This document shows positions 36,401 through 49,825 of a stretch of 64,000 nt of DNA, piece by piece (positions within the stretch are counted from its first letter, which is position 1; each line of letters opens with the position of its first letter). Under the pieces are notes generated by a model. It was not told the origin of the DNA. It saw only the letters and a list, made by a program, of their open reading frames with translations, and searched no databases. Location: assembly GCA_029891345.1 (NCBI GenBank), contig CM056993.1, positions 108,305,800 through 108,369,799 on the forward strand, written 5' to 3'. The DNA is from Dryococelus australis (Eukaryota > Arthropoda > Insecta > Phasmatodea > Phasmatidae). A program made the position numbers and the translations under genes.

Positions 36401-37972
36401 CAAAGAAAATGGTTTCACCTGAAATGTTATGCAAAACATTTTAATGAGGAATTATTATTTGAAAAGAGGTTTTCTTTTGTCTTCAAAGGTTGTTTTATCT
36501 GATAAGGTTGGTGTTTTAATGTATCTGGTTTAAAATTAACATGACTTTAAAACTTATATTTATTTAACTCCGGGGGCAGCTCTTCGCAAATAAAATGAAA
36601 TGCCCAAAAGTATATACTCTACCACTTGTCAGCAAAAGATTGTTTGAACATCGAGTAACTTGTATTATAAGTGTTCATTTTCAGTGACTTCAGGTGGGGA
36701 AATCTGAGGATTTATATTAAATATTTCAATAGATGCTCTTTTTTGAATAAATTGATAATATGCAAGTGCCTATTCTACACCTTTTGCTATCAAATAATGG
36801 GTAGGTAAGCACAGACCCGAGTGCAGTGTAACTCATGACAGGGAACATCAAGAGGATGTGGTTTTGAATGAACTATTAAAGACAGTTAAGAAATCGCCTC
36901 ATTTGTGTCTCAAAATTACAAGTTTTTCTCTGCAGTGAAATATGATTAATTACTTTAAAAGAATGACATTTGCCATATGTGCAAGGGGTCATCAACAAGT
37001 AATGGCATGGAGAGGTCATCCTCACGCTGCCCCCCCCCCCCCCCCCCCCCTCCATAAACCTACAGACGTGATACTGCCCGATCGAGAACTTTGTGCGCTC
37101 TTAGCATATAGCGCACTCAGGACATTTAATATTTGACTTGCATTTGGTGTCTTATTTGTATTTTCAGAGGTTTTGAAAGTTTTAGATCAGCTTGCATTTT
37201 GTGTTTGATTACAATATATTATATACAGTTTTAAGATGTTATTTTCTTTATTTAAACGAGTCTAGGAGAAATTTTTTTAAATGTATTATTAACAGTAATA
37301 CTTTTTCTAAAATTTAGTGCAAAGGGCATTGGTATCGGGTATCAGTAGTGGCATAGGAAAACATGGTATTGGAACAACTCTTAATAAATATACAACATAC
37401 ATATTACATATGTATAAAATAAAAATAGTTCACACTAAAATGTAAATACATCAATAATTCATGCATGTGTGTATATGAGGTTTTTTTTGACGCTGTTACT
37501 CTGCATTAATATCCTTCTGAGACCCCACCCCAAATAAAAACTGAACATTCATACTCTGAATTGAAGTAACTGAATGGTATACCATGCTTGTGACTGGCAC
37601 CACCTTCATTTGAAATGGCAAAATAATTCTAAAAATCATTTCCTATATCTCTTGAGGCCCAACTGGATTTAACATTTCCTTTTTTTCAAACCCACAGACA
37701 TCAAGAGACCAATTTTACATGCCAAGTGCGCACACACTATTTGTTGTGGTTCCTTCATTGCAATGACTGCACCAAAACTGACAACTTAATGAGCAAAGTA
37801 TTTTAAAAATAATTACTACACCTAAAAAAAATTGTGCATTCATGCAAGCGCACACACCATTATTTCGATACTAGAGTAAAAAAAAAAAAAGATAATTCGA
37901 TCAAATTTTGGTAAAGTACATTTTCATTGTAGTTGACCAAATTTATGATAAAGTAAAATCATGCAAGATAAT
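36401..37972. other. Unassigned AT-rich region with long C run
   Basis: Contains a 21-base C homopolymer at 37030-37050. No gene or element is recognisable. Short open frames around the C run are low-complexity artefacts. Confidence 0.35.
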
Positions 37973-37980
37973 ATTACAGA

Positions 37981-39764
37981 TAGGGATGTCAAAATATCAA
38001 TCTTTCTCGATTCCAACTGCAAAACCTTTCACTCGATTCCGCCTCAATAACAATACCATAAATTAGGATATTGTGATTATCAACATGTGTCTAATATCAA
38101 TGTATCCTTGTGAAATTTTGTTTTATAGGTCAAATTACACACACACAAATAAAAAGACAATTGCAGGAAAGGCTTTTTGATCTGCTAAATTGAGTTAATT
38201 TCCTATATTTATGTAACATTCTACATCTAATTAGGCCTAACAAGGTCGTATCAGTATTTTTGATAAATCTATGATTTATTTTAAATGACTATAGACACAA
38301 TATTATACAAAAAAAAGTTAAACAAAAGTTCTCATCTTCACAGTGCAATATTTTCGGTCAACTTGTGAAGCTAACCAATATGTATACAAATATTGATGCT
38401 GTTCAGTAATGAAGCTGGAATACAAGTAACCTTTCATTTAGCATTGCTAAATTAAAATACTCCTACAGACATTTTAAGTTGCAGGGACACTAGATGACTT
38501 GTTGCTACATGCACCTTTACCCAAAAGATCTTCTGAAACATCATTATTGGCAATTTTATTGTATTTGTCGTGTTTACTTAAGTGTTTTCTCCATTTACTA
38601 GTTGTGCGACTAACCACCACGTGAAATTTTTGCAGAGCACAAACTGCAAAATGCGTCGTTTACATCAACGGAAAAATAATTCCACACATCGCTAGACATT
38701 TTCTTCGTGTCTAAGTAAATAACATCCTCACTGCAATGAAAACTTTAACACTACCCACTTTCAGAAAGAAGAAATATTTTTGGTAAAGGTAAGCACAAAA
38801 AATTGCTTTCAATCTTGGACTATCTCAAAACCAAAACTGTCTCAAACAGAAAATATGTATGGTACGGAAAATGTACCTGTTCTTTTTCTAATATACCGTT
38901 AAATAATAGGTAAACAAAATTAAGAAATCCGAACAATAATACCAGCAATTCTGGTATAATTAAGGATCCTTATGCTCCCACTACTAACAAGTACGGCGCA
39001 ACAGACTAAAAGCAATGCATGATCCACGTCAGCTACCCGGAACTCGAAGAGCTTGCCGCTAGCGAGGGTTCTTATCTACGAACCACAACCGGTTGCAGAC
39101 CGACGCCGACTTCTGGTGCCTGGTTTATCAACTAACGCTGATCGCAACACTTATGAGCAACGAAATGCTATCTCCAACAGTATCCGCGTGTGCGCCTTGG
39201 CATTTCATCTGTGACTGACAGTTTGTTTTAGTCGTCTACGCGATACATTTACCGGTTTAGATATTGTGCGGTAGATTTTCCCGTGCGTGTAGCATTTTTG
39301 CAACAGTATACACGTAGTACTGAATCATGACAGAAAGTGGACAAAAAAAACTAGTGCAGTTTTCCCATTAAAGCCGCGCCACACAGACCACAAAGTGACG
39401 TCGGAGTGAAATGAGGCGGATAAATGCTGATAGCCGGCTGCCACATCGCAGCCATTAAAATAAGATGGCTCGTTTAACAGCGAGTTTAGATTATACGACT
39501 ATCTCTTCGCTTGTATTATCGTGGGTAATTGAGGCTCTACTGTATTATCTTAATTCTCTCATAGTCGAACCATCGTTGAATTATTAATTCCTGTCAACAC
39601 ATGCGAGTTCGTTACAGGTTCAGCCTATTTGTTAAACCAAAGACATGTTGCTGTGCAACATAATCTCAAAAAATCAAGTGGACGAGGATTTATGACGATT
39701 AAGCATTCGTTTCGCTAACTTTCGATACGAGCAATGATCGAGGGTATCTACTTTGACATCCCTA
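37981..39764 (-). mobile_element. hAT-family element with perfect 8-bp target duplication
   Basis: Termini TAGGGATGTC and GACATCCCTA are perfect 10-bp inverted repeats, extended imperfectly. The flanks are identical 8-mers ATTACAGA at 37973-37980 and 39765-39772. Length is 1784 bp. A broken BED zinc finger on the minus strand (38474-38699) supports hAT identity. No DDE core or dimerisation domain is legible, so the copy is non-autonomous. Confidence 0.93.
38474..38699 (-). pseudogene. BED zinc-finger start of a hAT transposase, frameshifted
   Basis: From an ATG at 38697-38699 the minus strand encodes VWNYFSVD and CSLCSAK; after a frame change it continues with TTSKWRKHLSKHDK. Together these give the BED pattern: aromatic W..F, Cys-X2-Cys, then a His-X4-His pair in KHLSKH. 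BED fingers bind the transposon ends. The frameshift falls between the Cys and His pairs. It is the amino end of a transposase whose catalytic part is missing. Confidence 0.8.
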
Positions 39765-39954
39765 ATTACAGATGATGGAAACAAATTTGAAATTTATGTA
39801 ATAAATGCTGAGAAACACATCAGACATGTCAATTTTCGAACTAAGAAAGCTTTAAAAAAATTATTTAGAAAAACAAGCATCACATGTTTTCTGCATTAAG
39901 TCAGATAAAAATTTATGCTGCCAAAGGCCAGCCACTGAAGATACACATGGTGGT

Positions 39955-41622
39955 GAACATGTGTTCCAGTACCGTTATAGGCTACGGACTTTCCTGAAAG
40001 GAGATACAAGTTATTTCAGGGCAGTGCGTATTTGTTTTAAAGGATAAAATTATGTGTAAACTTTTTTTTTGTGTAAAATTGCTATTTGAAATTCAAAGTG
40101 TGTGCAGTGCTGAAAAAAGATGATATCTATGCGAGAACGCCTTCAAAAGACAATCAACCAAATATAATTCAATTTCTGTAAGTAAAACTGTTTAGAAATT
40201 CTTTTGGTGCCATTTCAATCTGCCGCATAAATATTGTCACTCGGTGTGCATAGCACTTCCGCTTGTGTGAACCTGGCAGGTAGCCATGGTAAGTCCATGC
40301 AACCCCTGCTTCTGGGTAGTCGTTCTAGGAGAACTGGTGAGGTAAGATGCTATCATGTGCGCACTTCATCTTTTTGCACTGATGTATGTTTCAATAGTTC
40401 ACTTTAACATACCTGTTAACCTTTGCCTTGCATACATTTTGCCAGAAATCCCCAACATAATATCTGCTTAACCTAATAATTTACAGCCTGTAAGGATTTC
40501 GAGATGAGAGTTCTACCGGAGAGGCCACGAGGCATACACTACTTGAGTATCGGATGCCATCCGCCCGTATTTCGGGATTTTCAATGTAATTTCTGTTTCA
40601 TTGCGATGCACAATATAATGGTAATATTCTTGTAGCATTCTTTGAGGATTTTTGTAATGTTACAATGTTTTACGGCCAGACTGCCTGCGGCCACGTGGTT
40701 GGATATCAATTCCGTATCCATGCAATCACTGCATTATGACTACTACTTGTTCCAACTTGTGTGCCATAATTTATTTCAGAGTTCGTGTATTTTATGTTTT
40801 TTTTATCCTTTTTGTTCTTGACCATGCTGTCATTTCAGATACTGATATTTTTCATGAGCCGGCGTTCTAGGGCTTTTGTACACTAGTTTATCGCAGAGAA
40901 AAATTTTCTCATGCAGATACGATTATTGTCGATAATTATTAACCAGATTTTAATATAAATGATGTGTTTTTACACCTGCCCACTTGGTCAGTTACGAGCC
41001 CTATCCAGCAGCATTAGCGCCATCTAAAAGTGAATTCATTTTCACTGTTCATGTTGTATCCCATCTTCATCCAGTTATGTATATTGTGCTACATTATTTT
41101 ACACTATCCCTCTATGTGCATGACTCATCTCAACACAACACGTTCGGGGATGAGTGCCAACGAGTAGGCGTTACCTGCAGGAAAATTACGTGCGAGCTCA
41201 TTTCATACTCTGTGTCCTGTCTCTGGACAAACCTGCAGTCCATTCTAGTTGGTGTAGACCCCTTGCTCTGTAGAGGCTATCTCTTCAAACACTGTGGAGC
41301 ATCATCTAGTCGAAGTGTAGGTACATGCTTGGGGATCACCCCACTGGAACTGGCTAGATGCTAGAGGGTAATTTGGCAAAATAAACATGCCTTTTCAGTG
41401 TAAAACGTGAATATCTTTTGTAGCGTCAGTTACCCATCCCAGCGAAAGTGTTTGTGCCTTGCATTGTTAAGTGTAAAAGTTGTTTTGTAAGTACACGCAG
41501 GTGAAACGAACACAGAGAACCCACAGCATCCCAGAGTCTTAATGTACGCTGTGTAGTAACCAAAGCTGGCGCCCATCAACCACAGGTAAAGAGTATTGTA
41601 ATAGTTTGTGTCTCACCCGACG
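39955..41622 (+). mobile_element. Dispersed repeat family A, copy 2
   Basis: Aligns from end to end with 4500-6285. Both copies contain TGGCGCCCATC near the right end, followed by a possible splice donor (GTAAGT in copy 1, GTAAAG in copy 2), and both stop at CTCACCCGAC. The 126-codon plus-strand frame at 40984-41364 is not preserved in copy 1, so it is unlikely to be a gene. Confidence 0.7.
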
Positions 41623-41784
41623 GCATCAAAATAAAAATTCTTCCACTTCCAGAATTAAAATTTATTATTCTGTTTGTTTTACATTGGTCACTTTCACAGA
41701 TTGTGCACACACAAAGCACTGAAAATAAATATGAAATACCAGTTGTAAATGTAGAAGGCACGTGAAAAATATAAATATGTACGT

Positions 41785-43835
41785 AGCATGGCCACAATAA
41801 TTCATGTATCGAGCAAGGAGATGCCAAGTGATGGACAACCGACTACGTAAAAGTAATTAATGTGCCTAATTATGAAATCTACCTCCCGTCCGAAATCCTG
41901 CATGCAAGCATGAATAATTTAAATATTTTTGACGATCCACTACACTACAGTTAGCCGTTGAAGAAATTCCAGTAAACCCAAGATATGCCAGCACCCCTGT
42001 GACTTTGTGATTTCGCATCCCACCAGCCTCAGGAAGAGGTGTTTTAATTTGTCATTGCCTCCAAGATGGGAGATAAGAAATGAGCTGCACTCCAACAAAC
42101 CCACGATAACCTACCCCTGTATTGGAAGCCTACGCTAACCCCTCGTCCCTCCCGTATCAAGAAGGATCAAGGGATTTTTCCGTATATAAGGAAGTCCAGG
42201 ACCATGCTCCAGCAGACACGGCGGTTTCACTGGCCAAGTAGGTCAGTGAGATCTCCTTAGTCTGCAAGAAGACCTCTCCTCAGCCTGCAACACGGCTTCG
42301 AACTCCTGCCTGCTGCTTGTGAAGCCAGCACCCTCTCCAACCCAGCAGCTTGTGAAGGCAGCACCAATCCAATTCACCAGCTTGCAAAGGCTTGTCCACC
42401 ACCAACTGACCGCAAGGCATCAGCTCTCTCTCCAGATGTAATCAGACATCCTGTACCCACTACCCTTTACCACAGTTAACTTCCTTTGACTCCATCGATA
42501 GCAGGTCGTCGCGATACTAACGCCTCCTGGATAACCCCGTTACTTAGCTCACGCTGTGAATTGCATGAATTACTTAACTTGGTGAATTGTGTATGTTAAT
42601 GTTTTGTATTATTTTTATTAATTATTTCTTCAGGCTCGCCTTCGCCTGTTCTAATTACATATCATAATTTTTATAATTATCTTAGTTAGCTTAATTGTGT
42701 ATCAGTCAGCTGCAACTTCCCAGTTTCCATTTCGCAGTAATAAGTATTATGTGAATTTAAAACCTTGTCTCGCCTACCATAATTCTAGTTTAAGATCCGT
42801 TTTTATTTTGTTAATTGTGTGTAATTAAATTTGTTCAATATTAAACCACGTTGAGAATCAGTTGTGAGGTGTATCATAACCCACAGGAGACTGAACTTGC
42901 AAATGTTTTGAGCCAAAGGCGGGCATGCTGCTGCTCCTGGGTTTCCGGTGTTCCCTCGGCTGTTACTAGACATAGTCCTATATGCCGGACTGCACCTCGC
43001 ACGACCGGGCCTTGGGTAAGACTGCCAAAGTCTCGCCGCCCAAGACTGTATGTCAGCAGAAAGGTAGAAGGCTGTATTTCAAATTCACAGTAAGTAGGAC
43101 TGCGTTAAGAGCTGCATAAGGCGCAAAGACACTTGCTTTACACTGGCAGGCTATTGCAGAGGTAACCATTGTAACCCGTAGTAAAGTAGAGCCACCACTT
43201 GACGAACCATAGTGTGCACTACTGTCTTTTGAGAGTATCTCACCGCCCATAGTTGAACCCCCACTCGACCACTTATTAGGTGTTTGTTGGCCGGAGTACT
43301 ATTTGGAGAGAACACTTCCTATTCAGCTAGGAACTCCCTCCCAACTGGTAAGCACGACTAACCTCAAGGTCACTCCAACTAACGTGGACCCACACAGCTT
43401 GTGCATAATAAAGTTAGCCTCAGGCAAGTTCATAAGTTGGCATCGGGGAAATCTATACGGGTTTGACTTCCACTGAATGTCTTTCCTAAACCACATGAAA
43501 GCTATTTCCCGCCAACTATATCCCTGCACGCCGTACGACGAGGCCTCTGCGGATAGCCCCTGTTAATCACCATCTTTATACCATTTACCCTGGGACCACT
43601 GGCATGTCGCCTTTAGGCAGCCCTAGTCGTGAGGAAGGTTGAACTCCCTGGGAGGGAATAAATTTCTATCCTCTGCACTCTGGGGTTTCACTCCCCTCTC
43701 AGTCGATGAACCCCAGAGGGTGGTCAACGTAGTAACCTCTTTCCCCACAGAAAGCAAGGAGGAGCGCACATGCATCAACAAATACAAAAAACAACTCAAG
43801 CACAGTGGCATAGCTACAACTGATATGTAGCAACA
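41785..43835 (+). mobile_element. Retroelement LTR/leader-like repeat, arm 1
   Basis: Aligns with the reverse complement of 45830-47755. Shared blocks include GAGCAAGGAGA near 41812, AGCACCCCTGTG near 41990, AGGTCGTCGCGATACTAA near 42505, GGGCCTTGGGT near 43007, and CTCTGGGGTTTCACTCCC near 43678. A TATATAAG box at 42183-42190 precedes a conserved start-like region ending in CCATGCTCCAGCAGA, as in an LTR promoter. A short shared peptide-like block, PEANFI, occurs on the minus strand at 43323-43529. No gag or pol is recognised. Confidence 0.65.
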
Positions 43836-45829
43836 TAAACAATATATTACTATCATTTCTACCGAAGAAATTAAGTTCTGTATAGTTGGTAGTAGTTTTT
43901 TTTTTTTTTTTTTTTTTTTGTGAGATCTGAGACGTTTTTATATTTTAAATATTTTCATTTCAATTTTTACTATTACTGTTACTTAAAAACGTTACAAAAC
44001 TTCCATGGTTACGACTATCTGAAAATAAACAAAATAAAATTACTGCCCAAGGAATGAAGTCAAAATACAAACTTTCTTGATTCCTATATAAGTTTTTCTT
44101 TAATAATGTAGTGTAAGTGTCGGAGCTTCTGATTGGCCGAATATTGATGCACAGTGGTAGTAACAAAGAACGTTAATCCAAGTTGAACTTGCCTAGAAAT
44201 TTCAATACATGTGGACTTTCAATGAATGTGATCTTAAATATCCGATAAATCATAAATTTGACCACAGGATATATTTCAGGGATGTGGGATTTCAATCCAT
44301 CCGAGTTCAATATGTAGAGGTTCCACTGTATAACTGTACTTAGATAAGTGCTGATCGCTACGTGTGACTGTAGCAACTCTAACAGAAAACAAGCAGTTTA
44401 AATATTAAGTATATGAGGTTTTGTGTAACAGAGCCGAACTCCCGGCCCACCATTAACATCAAAAACAGCAATTAGGAGATGCACTCTACCGCATGTGGCA
44501 GCACAATACTACACAAGAGCAAGACAGTGCAGTGCAAGTATCTGTTAAAGGTACAACGCAACGAAGGGGTAAACAGTGGCCACGTGCGCATGAGACACAA
44601 ATACAGGAAGTACTACCTCGTATTATTATTTTAACATAATATTTTTAAAGGGCTATGGTAGTGATAAACTGTAACAAATGCAAAGTAGGACACCAGTAAT
44701 AAACTCTCCAATGCCCTAAAGCCTTTTGTAATTTTTCCCCCCCCCCCCCCCCAGTATTTTTAATTCATGTGTCATCAACTCCCCACCCCAATCTCCCCAT
44801 TCTTCTCAATCTCTCTCAGCACACGTATTTTTTTGCAATGTTTTATGCGTGTTGATTTTTGAGATGTTTTTACACAAGTTATTGCAAGGGTGTGTTATGT
44901 TAGATAAGTTTTTATCATGCAAGGAAGTAGTCCCACATAGCATGCTCTGGCGGCAACCCTGGCGAGCGCACCATGTTGGAAAGTCGGTAGTCGGTAGTCG
45001 CTGAGAGCTTAGAGAGGTCGGTCGCTTACTGTTCGGTCCCGCACCTGGGCAACATGCACAGTTAGTACCAATCTTTTTTCACTGCAATAGCTTAATTTAC
45101 TTCAGAACCGTTTTCGTTGTAAAGTGTTGCTTTCGGGGCATGTTTCATCAATACCCAATAAATATCACGGTGTGAACTGAGTGTTTTTTTAAATTGAGGT
45201 TAGCTGCAAGGCATTTCAGGGCACAGGCCCTTATAATTTCCCACTAAATTACACATGTGTAGAACTGTTGTATTTTCTTTGCAAGTGTATATAATAACAA
45301 TAACAATAATAATCCACAGCGTAATGCACATACTGTTTATCAGGATTCACCAGAGCAGCATGGAAGGATAGCTGCCTTTGACTGTCGACGACACTACCCA
45401 GTGAGAAGAGTCTGTTCTACCACTTCACGGCACTACGTCTGGTAGTACCTGACACCCCGGGTAAAATACCTCACTTAATTCCAGACAAATCAACTCCTCA
45501 AAACTTTAATTCCAAATTTTTATTCTGTCTCCTGGACCACCATCCTTGAACCGCACCTCACTGCACTAGGATGCTGTCATGTGTCAGTGATGTGCTTATT
45601 GCTATTGTAGCCCGGCCCTTAATAAAACAATAGTGTAAAAAAATTTATATCCTATGATCAATGTAGGTTACCATTCCAACCCACCTTATTTTTGTTACGG
45701 CAAATTCGTACTGGTTGGGCTCCACTACTGTAATTTTATTGCCAACAGATTTGATGGGGTTGGAAGAGACTTCAGTTTAACGTCTTTCATGACACTGCAT
45801 TGGGTTTTTTTTTTTTTTTTTTTTTTTTT
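43836..45829. other. Spacer between inverted arms, possible non-coding transcript
   Basis: Holds a 24-base T run (43896-43919), a 16-base C run (44737-44752) and a 27-base T run (45805-45831) at the edge of arm 2. A GC-richer patch at 44940-45065 with GGTAGTCGGTAGTCG ends near a donor-like GTTAGT. A candidate acceptor follows at about 45342, and AATAAA is at 45621-45626. These could mark a short two-exon transcript, but no conserved peptide is seen. Confidence 0.3.
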
Positions 45830-47755
45830 TTACGAGTATCATTTTAAATTACATATTGTTTTAATGCATGCTCCTCTTTGTTATCTAGGTGAAAGAGGTT
45901 AAGACTCTGACCAGCCCCCCCCCCCCCCGTGCCATCCTTACTCATGGTTCGTTGGAAGATATGGGAGTCAAACCCCAGATTGAGGCGAACTGATTGTTAC
46001 CTGCCCAGGGAATTCGATCTTTCTCACTACCAGAGTTACCTACAGGTGGGATGCCAGCTGTTCCTGGGTGTACAAGTGGGAAAAAATAATGAAAAGGCAG
46101 TTTAAGTTAGGGCGATGGTGGCAATAGGTGATCTGGTCGGTGATATAGGGGATATCTGCAGAGGCCTCGTCGGTTAGCATGTGGGAATATAGTTGCAAGG
46201 GGAAGGGTTAGTACGAGGTTTGGGGACGATCATAGGCGGGAGTCGAACTCGAATAGTTTTCCCCGAAGCCAACTTTATTAACCAAGAATTTGTTAGGGTC
46301 TTCTCCAGAACTACCTCAGTTGGGGTAATGCTTGCTACTGGCGACAAAGTCTCTGGTTGGGTATGGCATGTCCCCTCCAGGTCCTATTCTGGCCAACAGG
46401 CTCCTAGTAAATAGTCGTTGGTACGACATGCTGTTCTCGACGCTTTACGTGGCTCTTAATGCCTCCTCGTTTATTGTGCATTTGTACAGCAGCTAACTTT
46501 TCGTGGTTATACAGTCCTTGGGGTTTGACTTTGGCAGTCGCACCCAAGGCCCTGTCGAACAGTTATGCAGTCCGATGTTAAAACTATGTTGACGGTAAAT
46601 GAGGGAACACCGAAAACTGAGGAGCAGCGATATGTCCTTTCGGACATTTGCAAGTTCTGTCACCTGTGGAGTTCAGTGCGACTCATGGTTAGTCCTCAAT
46701 GGGGTATTCTATTGCGCAGGTTCCAATTGTTACAGTTAAAATAAGTGATCAGGGGTCTAATGCTAAAATTGTGGTAGGCAAACAAATTCAATTCATGTAA
46801 TTATTGTATGTAATCATTTATGGTAAAGGAAAATCCTGGCTGACTTGTACAAAATTAGTTAGCAAGTAAAAATATTAATTAAAATATTTATCGTGCACTA
46901 GAGACAGGCGACGGTAAGCCTGGTAATTAATTAGTAAAATAATAAAATTCAAAATGCTAATAAACTACCATACGCAATTTACAGTAAATTCTCAGCAACG
47001 TTGTTGTCCTGGAGCGTGGTGGTGGGGTTAGTATCGCGACGACCTGCTACTGTTAGAGTCGAGGAAGTTGACTGGGGTAAAGGGTTGTTGGATACAGGAT
47101 GTAGGATTACCTCTGGAGAGAGAGAGAGTTGCCCTTGTGGTCAGCTGGTGTGGACATGTGGATGAGCCTTCGCAAGCTGCAGGTCTGGTGTGGGTGCTGC
47201 CTTCATAAGCTGCTAGGCATGAGTTCAGAGCAAATTGCAGGCTGTGGAGAGGAGAGAGGTCTTCGTAAACCAGGGAGTACTCCATGACCTACGCAGCTGG
47301 TTAGCCTGGCATCTCTGCTGGAGCATGGTTCTGGGCTTCATTATGTAAGGAAAAATACCTTGATCAGCTAGCTTCCGGGGGTGCAGGGATAGAGTAGCTT
47401 TCCAATGCAGGGGGTTGGTTTATCAGAATGGCGGCGGTGCGCCGCCGCTCATTTCTTATCCCCCCCCCCCCTTGACGCCTTTAGGACGACGACAAATTTA
47501 AACATCTCTTTCTGAGGCTGGCGGGATGTGATGTCACAAGGCCACAGGGGTGCTGCTATCTTGTGGATTTGCTTGAACTTCTTCCACAGCTAAAAGTAGG
47601 GTAGGGGTTCGTCAAAAAAAAAATATATTTTTTACGAGGGTGGAGCTTTCATGCGGGATTCCAGGTGGCCCATCCATTTCCTAATTAAACACATCAATCA
47701 CTTTTAGGTATGCGGCTGTCCAACATGTTAAGTCTCCTTGCTCAGTACATGAAAT
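45830..47755 (-). mobile_element. Retroelement LTR/leader-like repeat, arm 2 (inverted)
   Basis: Inverse-orientation homologue of 41785-43835. Read on the minus strand it ends in a 27-base A run (45805-45831), as if reverse-transcribed from a polyadenylated RNA. It differs from arm 1 at many positions, has a degraded TATA box, and contains a 12-base C run (47460-47471) and a GGCGGCG/CGCCGCC mini-palindrome near 47433 that arm 1 lacks. Confidence 0.65.
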
Positions 47756-48229
47756 TACCTTGCCACTGTTACTGAATTGCCCCGAGCTATCCCTGAAACG
47801 ACATAGGCCCATCTCTGACGAAACCACTATTGCTTCTGTTGCGGAAAACAGTTGCCTCAATCATGGTACGGCCGGTTGCTTCTCTAGCATGCACATCTGT
47901 GCTCGTGCAGCTAGTCTCGGAGTTCAGCGTGCCTGTCTTTGGGTCACACGGCATCTGGTTACTATCAGCAGCTAATGGTAATTCCCCTTCTTCCTCTTTG
48001 TCACTCTACCACTCTCTTGATTGCGTAGTGGTCGGGTGTAGCCGTATGGAGCCATCTGCTTCTCAGTATTGCATTCCCTTAATATTTCTCTTGAAGCCAA
48101 GGAGGAGAGTTTTGGAGAGTGAAATTGTGGGAACAAATCGTTTCTGTATCGAGCATAGACCTTCCTATCTCGAGTACATTTCGCGTATCAAGTGGAAAGA
48201 GAGAAATCTTTCATACAGCTTGCACAAAT
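47756..48229. other. Unassigned region before gypsy copy 2
   Basis: A 133-codon plus-strand frame (47830-48231) overlaps this stretch but resembles no protein I know and abuts retroelement sequence. Nothing else was seen. Confidence 0.3.
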
Positions 48230-48560
48230 AATTTCAAGGTTATTACATTTTTTAATTCTGTCATCGAGAAATAAAAAGTGTACCTAGTGGATTTGAAAGT
48301 GTTTGAGCCCACTCACAGAGGATTAAGCGTATGGAAAGTTTAATGTGGCTTCTGCGGGACGAAGTTAATTGGTCTGTTATTCAGCCAGTGCTTTCGCACA
48401 GTAAACCAATCATGTTTGAAAAAGTGTGAGCTTTAAGAAAAAAGATTCTAATACAACCTATACTACTCTGGGGTTTTTCATACATGAAAATAATTAGAAC
48501 ATAAGATATACTCTTTCAAGAATAAACACATTCAATGACACATGACATTCAAAGATTACA
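48230..48560. repeat. Left-end repeat of gypsy copies (copy 2)
   Basis: Partner of 130-520. Similarity ends at CATTCAAAGATTACATGGGG, where copy 1 diverges into the motif-rich region 521-2748. Confidence 0.7.
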
Positions 48561-48756
48561 TGGGGACCCACACCTCCCCGTGGTATGTGCAGGTGGAAAA
48601 TTTGTACCACTGGTCACTGGACCTGAGGACGTCATACGCTGCCCCTGCCATCTCGGTGGGTATGACCTCTATTTGGGTCTGGTGGTCAGTGATGCTCTGT
48701 ATCAGCAAACGTGGGCAACCACGGGAGGGCCCTGTCCAACTTAAAGGGGTATCCAC
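48556..48756 (-). pseudogene. Possible pre-integrase fragment of pol
   Basis: A 66-residue minus-strand frame ends in WYKFSTCTYHGEVWVPM, which loosely matches the linker between RNase H and integrase in Ty3/gypsy pol (YK...G.L...GRVWVP). It lies where pol would be expected in copy 2. The match is short, so the call is tentative. Confidence 0.3.
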
Positions 48757-49825
48757 CTCCCTTGCGAAGCTTAGATCATGGGCAACAATGACAGCCTAGC
48801 TTGTGGCGGGCCGGTAGACTCCATAACAGTCAAGTAAAAGGATGGAGTAGCAGGGGCTGGCTAATGTAGGGCTCTCAATGCGATCCCAACATTCCAAGTC
48901 TTCGGCCAGATGGGTTGGATTCTTGCTAGCAGCATCTTAAATATTCGCTGTAGTAGTGAGGGGACACGAGACACTATGGTGGGAGTGTAGGAGAACCGGA
49001 AGTGTGTGTCACACTAAAGCAGAAGTGGCACTCACATGGTGCGTTGGATAGTGGTGCCTGGCCTGCACATGGTTATGGGGCCACACAATTAAATGATGGT
49101 GCTAATGTGAGAGAACTGGGAAAGAGTGCCACAGGGGCTGTTCTGTTGGCTGGCTGATAGGTAAGCTGGAGCAGTCAGTCCTACTGCGACAGCACCTAGT
49201 CAGGTGTGGTTACATGTTTCTACAGGCCTCCAGGTATTGGGAGAGGCATCCCTCGTGGAGTCAGCTGTCTAATTCACCGACTTCGTCTTGGAAGAGGTTA
49301 AGTGGTGTGCCTCCCTAGCAAGGCAAGCTAGCCCTAAGGTGGGATGGAACCCAGCCATTGAAAAACCGGCTCACCCAGGGTGTCCTAGGCATGAGGTAAA
49401 ACTGTAGAATGGATAATAGCTCAGGGTGTCTGTCTTATTGGTAGTCGCCATCATGTACTGCTATGCTTGGCCGGCCTGGGCAGTACCAGGTGTAAGGAAT
49501 ATTGCAGTGCATGGTTTGGAGTGACAGTGTGCCATAGGGCAGGCTTAAATAGTGCTGGGACCCAAGGTTGGTGGTGTTACCTGGGACCTCGGTCCCTCTA
49601 CCGGCTGCGGCTGAGTAAGTTTTGGGGAGTAGCCCTGTGCCAACTTCTTTGCGGCAGTGTAAGGCGACTCCACCCAGTGTAGTATCAGTTACCGCCTAAC
49701 CTTGGGAATGCAGCCCTATAGAGTCCACCTGGTTGTGTGATTGAGTGCATCATCAAGTCGCCGGGAGGGGAAGGGGAGACTTAATTTCCTCCCAGCGCGG
49801 CCAGGGTCTATGAGATTTCCGCCCA

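Noticed and set aside
40984-41364. 126-codon plus-strand frame in repeat A copy 2
   Set aside because: The matching region of copy 1 does not preserve the frame, so it is unlikely to be coding.
44940-45626. Two-exon gene with a 14-codon peptide starting ATGCACA before a donor-like GTTAGT
   Set aside because: The donor is weak, the peptide matches nothing, and no conservation can be shown; described only as a possible non-coding transcript.
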